NCBI GenBank assembly: GCA_050734185.1
Contig: JBOHUE010000025.1
Span: 1-14,947, forward strand
Length of the DNA stretch: 14,947 nt
From: JAFALX01 sp050734185
Lineage (GTDB): Bacteria; Chloroflexota; Dormibacteria; Aeolococcales; Aeolococcaceae
Direction of reading: 5' to 3'
Shown here: piece by piece, positions 12,915-14,947 of the stretch
Layout: each line of letters starts with the position of its first letter
Numbering within the stretch: position 1 is the first letter of the stretch
Notes under the pieces: model-generated
What the model was told of the DNA's origin: nothing
What the model saw: only the letters and a program-made list of their open reading frames with translations
Databases searched by the model: none
Position numbers and translations under genes: made by a program

Positions 12915-14113
12915 GTGCTTGCCGGTTTCTCGACGAGCGTGGCGGTCAGCGTCATCGTCTGACCGCCGCGGGTGATGGTGCAGGTGATCTTGTCGCCGAC
13001 GCTCTTCGCCTGGATGAGCCCGCCGAGCGTCTGACCGTTGTCGAGGCGCACGCCGTCGATGGCGACGAGGATGTCGTTGACCTTGAAACCTGCGGATGAG
13101 GCGGGCGTTCCCGAGCTCACCTGCGTGATCAGCACGCCGGCGCCGTTGAAGCCCTTGCCCGCCTCGATGGCGTCGATGGCGTCGAGGTATGCGATCCCGA
13201 GGAACGGATGCTGCACCGGCTGCCCCGCGATGATCCACCCTGCGACTCGCTTGGCCAGATTCGCCGGGATGCTGTAGCCGATATTGTTCGAGCTTCCCGC
13301 AACGGCGACGTTGACGCCGATGATGCGACCCTGCACGTCGGCGAGCGGGCCGCCGCTGTTGCCCGGGTTGATCGACGCATCGGTCTGGAGCACGTCCTGC
13401 AGCGTCTCGCTCTGCGAGGTGCCCTCGGAGCCGGCCGTGATTGTGCGGTGCAGCGAGCTGAGCACGCCCGCGGTCACCGAGCTCTGATTGCCGAGCGGGC
13501 TTCCGATGGCGACCACGGGTTGGCCGACCTGGAGCTGCGACGAGTCGCCGAATGACGCCGTCGGCAGCGAGCCGCTCGGAACGCTGATCACTGCGAGGTC
13601 GTCGAGCGAATCGGTGCCGACGAGTGTCGCGGTGTAGTTGTCGCCATTCGGCATCGCCAGGTGCAGATCGGTGCTGCCGCTGATCACGTGGTTGTTGGTG
13701 ACCAGGTAGCTGACGTTCCCGTTATGCCCGATCACGAACCCGCTGCCCAGGCTCGCGTTGGTCCCGCCGGTGCGGGCGATGACCGTGCCGACCGTGGGCA
13801 CCAGGGCCTGAGCGACGCCGGACGCGTTGTTGTTCGCCACGTGCACCGGCGTGTTGTCGACGTTGATCGTCACCGATCCGCGGGTCGGCGTCGTGGCCTT
13901 GGTGATGCCGAACGCCGCCCCGCCACCGACCACCAGGCCGACCAGCACGAGGAGAATCGCGGTGCGCCGCGGCCCCGAGGGCTTGCGCGGATCGGGCTCG
14001 CCCGGCGTGTAGTACGTGGGCGGCGTGTAGGGCGGCGGCTCGTAGCGGGACGGCGAACCGAACGGGGGCTGGCCAGCGCCTGGGGTCGCGCCTGCCGGCG
14101 TTTCGTCGTTCAT
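12911..14113 (-). CDS. htrA: HtrA/DegP-type membrane-anchored serine protease with PDZ domain
   Basis: Extracytoplasmic quality-control protease of 400 residues. A cytoplasmic tail rich in Pro, Gly and Tyr (1-50, with PPPYTPPTYYTPG) precedes a single helix (about 51-70). The trypsin-like domain follows (about 95-290) with catalytic H142 in VTNNHVISG, D172 in SLDDLAVISV and S253 in NPGNSGGPLAD; the oxyanion region is intact, so it should be active. One PDZ domain (about 302-395) starts at FLGIAYLD and includes PASSAGFKVNDILVAIDG. This layout is usual for actinobacterial HtrA/PepD proteins. ATG 14113 has no evident ribosome-binding site. It is convergent with the DUF1003-like gene and divergent from the phospholipase-D-like gene. 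Stress-regulated expression is likely from the family, but no sigma-factor site is recognisable. Confidence 0.95.
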   Translation of the reverse strand: MNDETPAGATPGAGQPPFGSPSRYEPPPYTPPTYYTPGEPDPRKPSGPRRTAILLVLVGLVVGGGAAFGITKATTPTRGSVTINVDNTPVHVANNNASGVAQALVPTVGTVIARTGGTNASLGSGFVIGHNGNVSYLVTNNHVISGSTDLHLAMPNGDNYTATLVGTDSLDDLAVISVPSGSLPTASFGDSSQLQVGQPVVAIGSPLGNQSSVTAGVLSSLHRTITAGSEGTSQSETLQDVLQTDASINPGNSGGPLADVQGRIIGVNVAVAGSSNNIGYSIPANLAKRVAGWIIAGQPVQHPFLGIAYLDAIDAIEAGKGFNGAGVLITQVSSGTPASSAGFKVNDILVAIDGVRLDNGQTLGGLIQAKSVGDKITCTITRGGQTMTLTATLVEKPAST

Positions 14114-14190
14114 TGAGCGTGGATCGTCGGCCGGGCCGGGCTAGCGTGCATTCGGATGGGAACCTTATACGGACGCGGGCGGTGAGTGGC
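14114..14190. promoter_or_regulatory. Divergent promoter region between htrA and the PLD-like gene
   Basis: On the plus strand TTATAC (14165-14170) is a good -10 candidate. Initiation about seven bases later would leave a leader of roughly 14 bases that holds GGTGAG (14181-14186), four bases before GTG 14191. The -35 position is poor. On the minus strand TATAAG overlaps the same spot and could serve htrA with a leader of about 45 bases. This AT-rich patch is the only one in the region. Confidence 0.4.
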
Positions 14191-14947
14191 GTGTCCGAAT
14201 TGATTTGTGCGCTCGGGCCCGACAGCGCCGGCACGGTGGTCACCGGTCTGGTGCGCGGGGCGCGGACGTCGCTCGACGTCGCCATGTATGAGGTCGGACC
14301 GTCCTACGCCTGGGCGCTGGCGCGCGCTGCTCACGAGGGCGTCCGTGTGCGCGTGATCCTCGACGGCCATCGCGGCGACGGCAACGCCGCGACGGCCGCG
14401 GCCATCATCGCCGCCGGCGGGGAGTGCCGCGTGCTCCCGCGAGGCGCCGCCGCCGCTCACTGGAAGCTTCTCCTTGTCGACGGCCGCGTCGTCGCAACCG
14501 GGACCGGCAACCTGATCTGGCGCGACCTGCCCCGCGATGCGTGGGGGCGGCTGCCGCCCACGGCGCCGCTGCTGCGCGGCACTCGCGAGTGGTGGGCCGT
14601 GAGCGAGGACGGCGACGCGGCGCTGGCGGCAACCGTCGCGATGGAGACCGCCTGGGCGGAGTCGCGCCGTCCACCGCCCGGATGGCGGCTCACACGCCGT
14701 GCGGCGGCGTCGGAACCCGGCGCCGTCGGCTCCCCGACGCCGCAGGTCGAGCCGCTCCGCCTCGGCTCGGAGCACGGCTCCGTGCGCCTTGCCGTCGGCG
14801 GTCTCGCCGTCGGGTCAGCGATCGGCGACGTGATCGAGCAGGCCCGCCACCGCGTGCTGGTGACCGCCCCCTATTTGCGGCCGCGTGCGCCCGGCGTCCG
14901 CGCGGCCCTGAACGCCGCCCGCGGCGCGCGCGGACGCGGAGCCGACG
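14191..14947 (+). CDS. Phospholipase D-like (HKD) family protein, C-terminus off the window
   Basis: Phosphodiesterase-fold protein of the PLD superfamily; 252 residues are present and the frame is open to the right edge. Residues ~1-125 form the first half-domain, with SLDVAMYEVG (about 27-36), RVRVILDGHRGDGNAA (about 54-68) and a perfect HKD motif H90-W-K92-LLLV-D97 followed by ATGTGNL. A Pro/Ala-rich linker with RRPPPGW follows, then the second half starts with GSAIGDVIEQARHRVLVTAPYL; its HKD motif would lie beyond the window. I chose GTG 14191 because GGTGAG stands just before it; GTG 14182, three codons earlier, is also possible. No signal peptide is evident. Members include phospholipases, cardiolipin synthases and nucleases; which applies is not decidable from this part. 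Confidence 0.88.
   Translation, partial: MSELICALGPDSAGTVVTGLVRGARTSLDVAMYEVGPSYAWALARAAHEGVRVRVILDGHRGDGNAATAAAIIAAGGECRVLPRGAAAAHWKLLLVDGRVVATGTGNLIWRDLPRDAWGRLPPTAPLLRGTREWWAVSEDGDAALAATVAMETAWAESRRPPPGWRLTRRAAASEPGAVGSPTPQVEPLRLGSEHGSVRLAVGGLAVGSAIGDVIEQARHRVLVTAPYLRPRAPGVRAALNAARGARGRGAD

Noticed and set aside
1..14947. CRISPR arrays, tRNA or rRNA genes, insertion sequences, phage or attachment sites
   Set aside because: No regularly spaced repeats, cloverleaf-like segments, transposase or integrase motifs were seen; nearly all DNA is taken up by ordinary genes.

Overview
This window is high-GC bacterial chromosomal DNA. It is densely packed, with frequent GTG starts, stop/start overlaps and TAnnnT -10 boxes placed almost on start codons. 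Together with the DrrAB-type exporter, the NrtR-type regulator and an HtrA protease with a proline-rich cytoplasmic tail, this suggests a member of Actinomycetota, perhaps a deep soil lineage, or a neighbouring phylum such as Dormibacterota. That placement is inference. I see no rRNA, tRNA, CRISPR array, insertion sequence, integrase or attachment site.

Layout. (1) <1-2601, minus strand: a tightly coupled operon of a zinc alcohol dehydrogenase, a membrane-anchored TlpA-like thioredoxin and a DHA2-type MFS exporter that runs off the left edge. (2) 2631-3780, plus strand: a single-domain response regulator, then an unrecognised protein with a Cys/His-rich N-terminus. (3) 3776-4303, minus: a TlpA-like lipoprotein, divergent from a soluble GAF-histidine kinase (4381-5595, plus). 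(4) 5628-8224, minus: a flavinylation operon of ferric-reductase-like flavocytochrome, FMN-carrier protein and ApbE. (5) 8323-10193, minus: a DrrAB-type ABC exporter. (6) 10297-12914, plus: NrtR-like Nudix/winged-helix regulator, adducin-like class II aldolase, pterin-4a-carbinolamine dehydratase, mini-cupin and a DUF1003-like membrane protein. (7) 12911-14113, minus: HtrA-type protease, divergent from a phospholipase-D-like protein (14191 to the right edge, plus).

How they may work together. The clearest unit is region 4: cytoplasmic NAD(P)H would feed electrons through FAD and haem across the membrane to FMN that ApbE attaches covalently to Thr138 of the carrier. Two extracytoplasmic thioredoxins and a two-component pair lie close by, giving the left half a cell-envelope redox theme. 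The acceptor of the electrons is not visible here. The least explained unit is region 6, where a nucleotide-sensing regulator precedes a noncanonical aldolase, a pterin dehydratase and a cupin with almost no intergenic DNA. A pterin-linked role is only a hypothesis.
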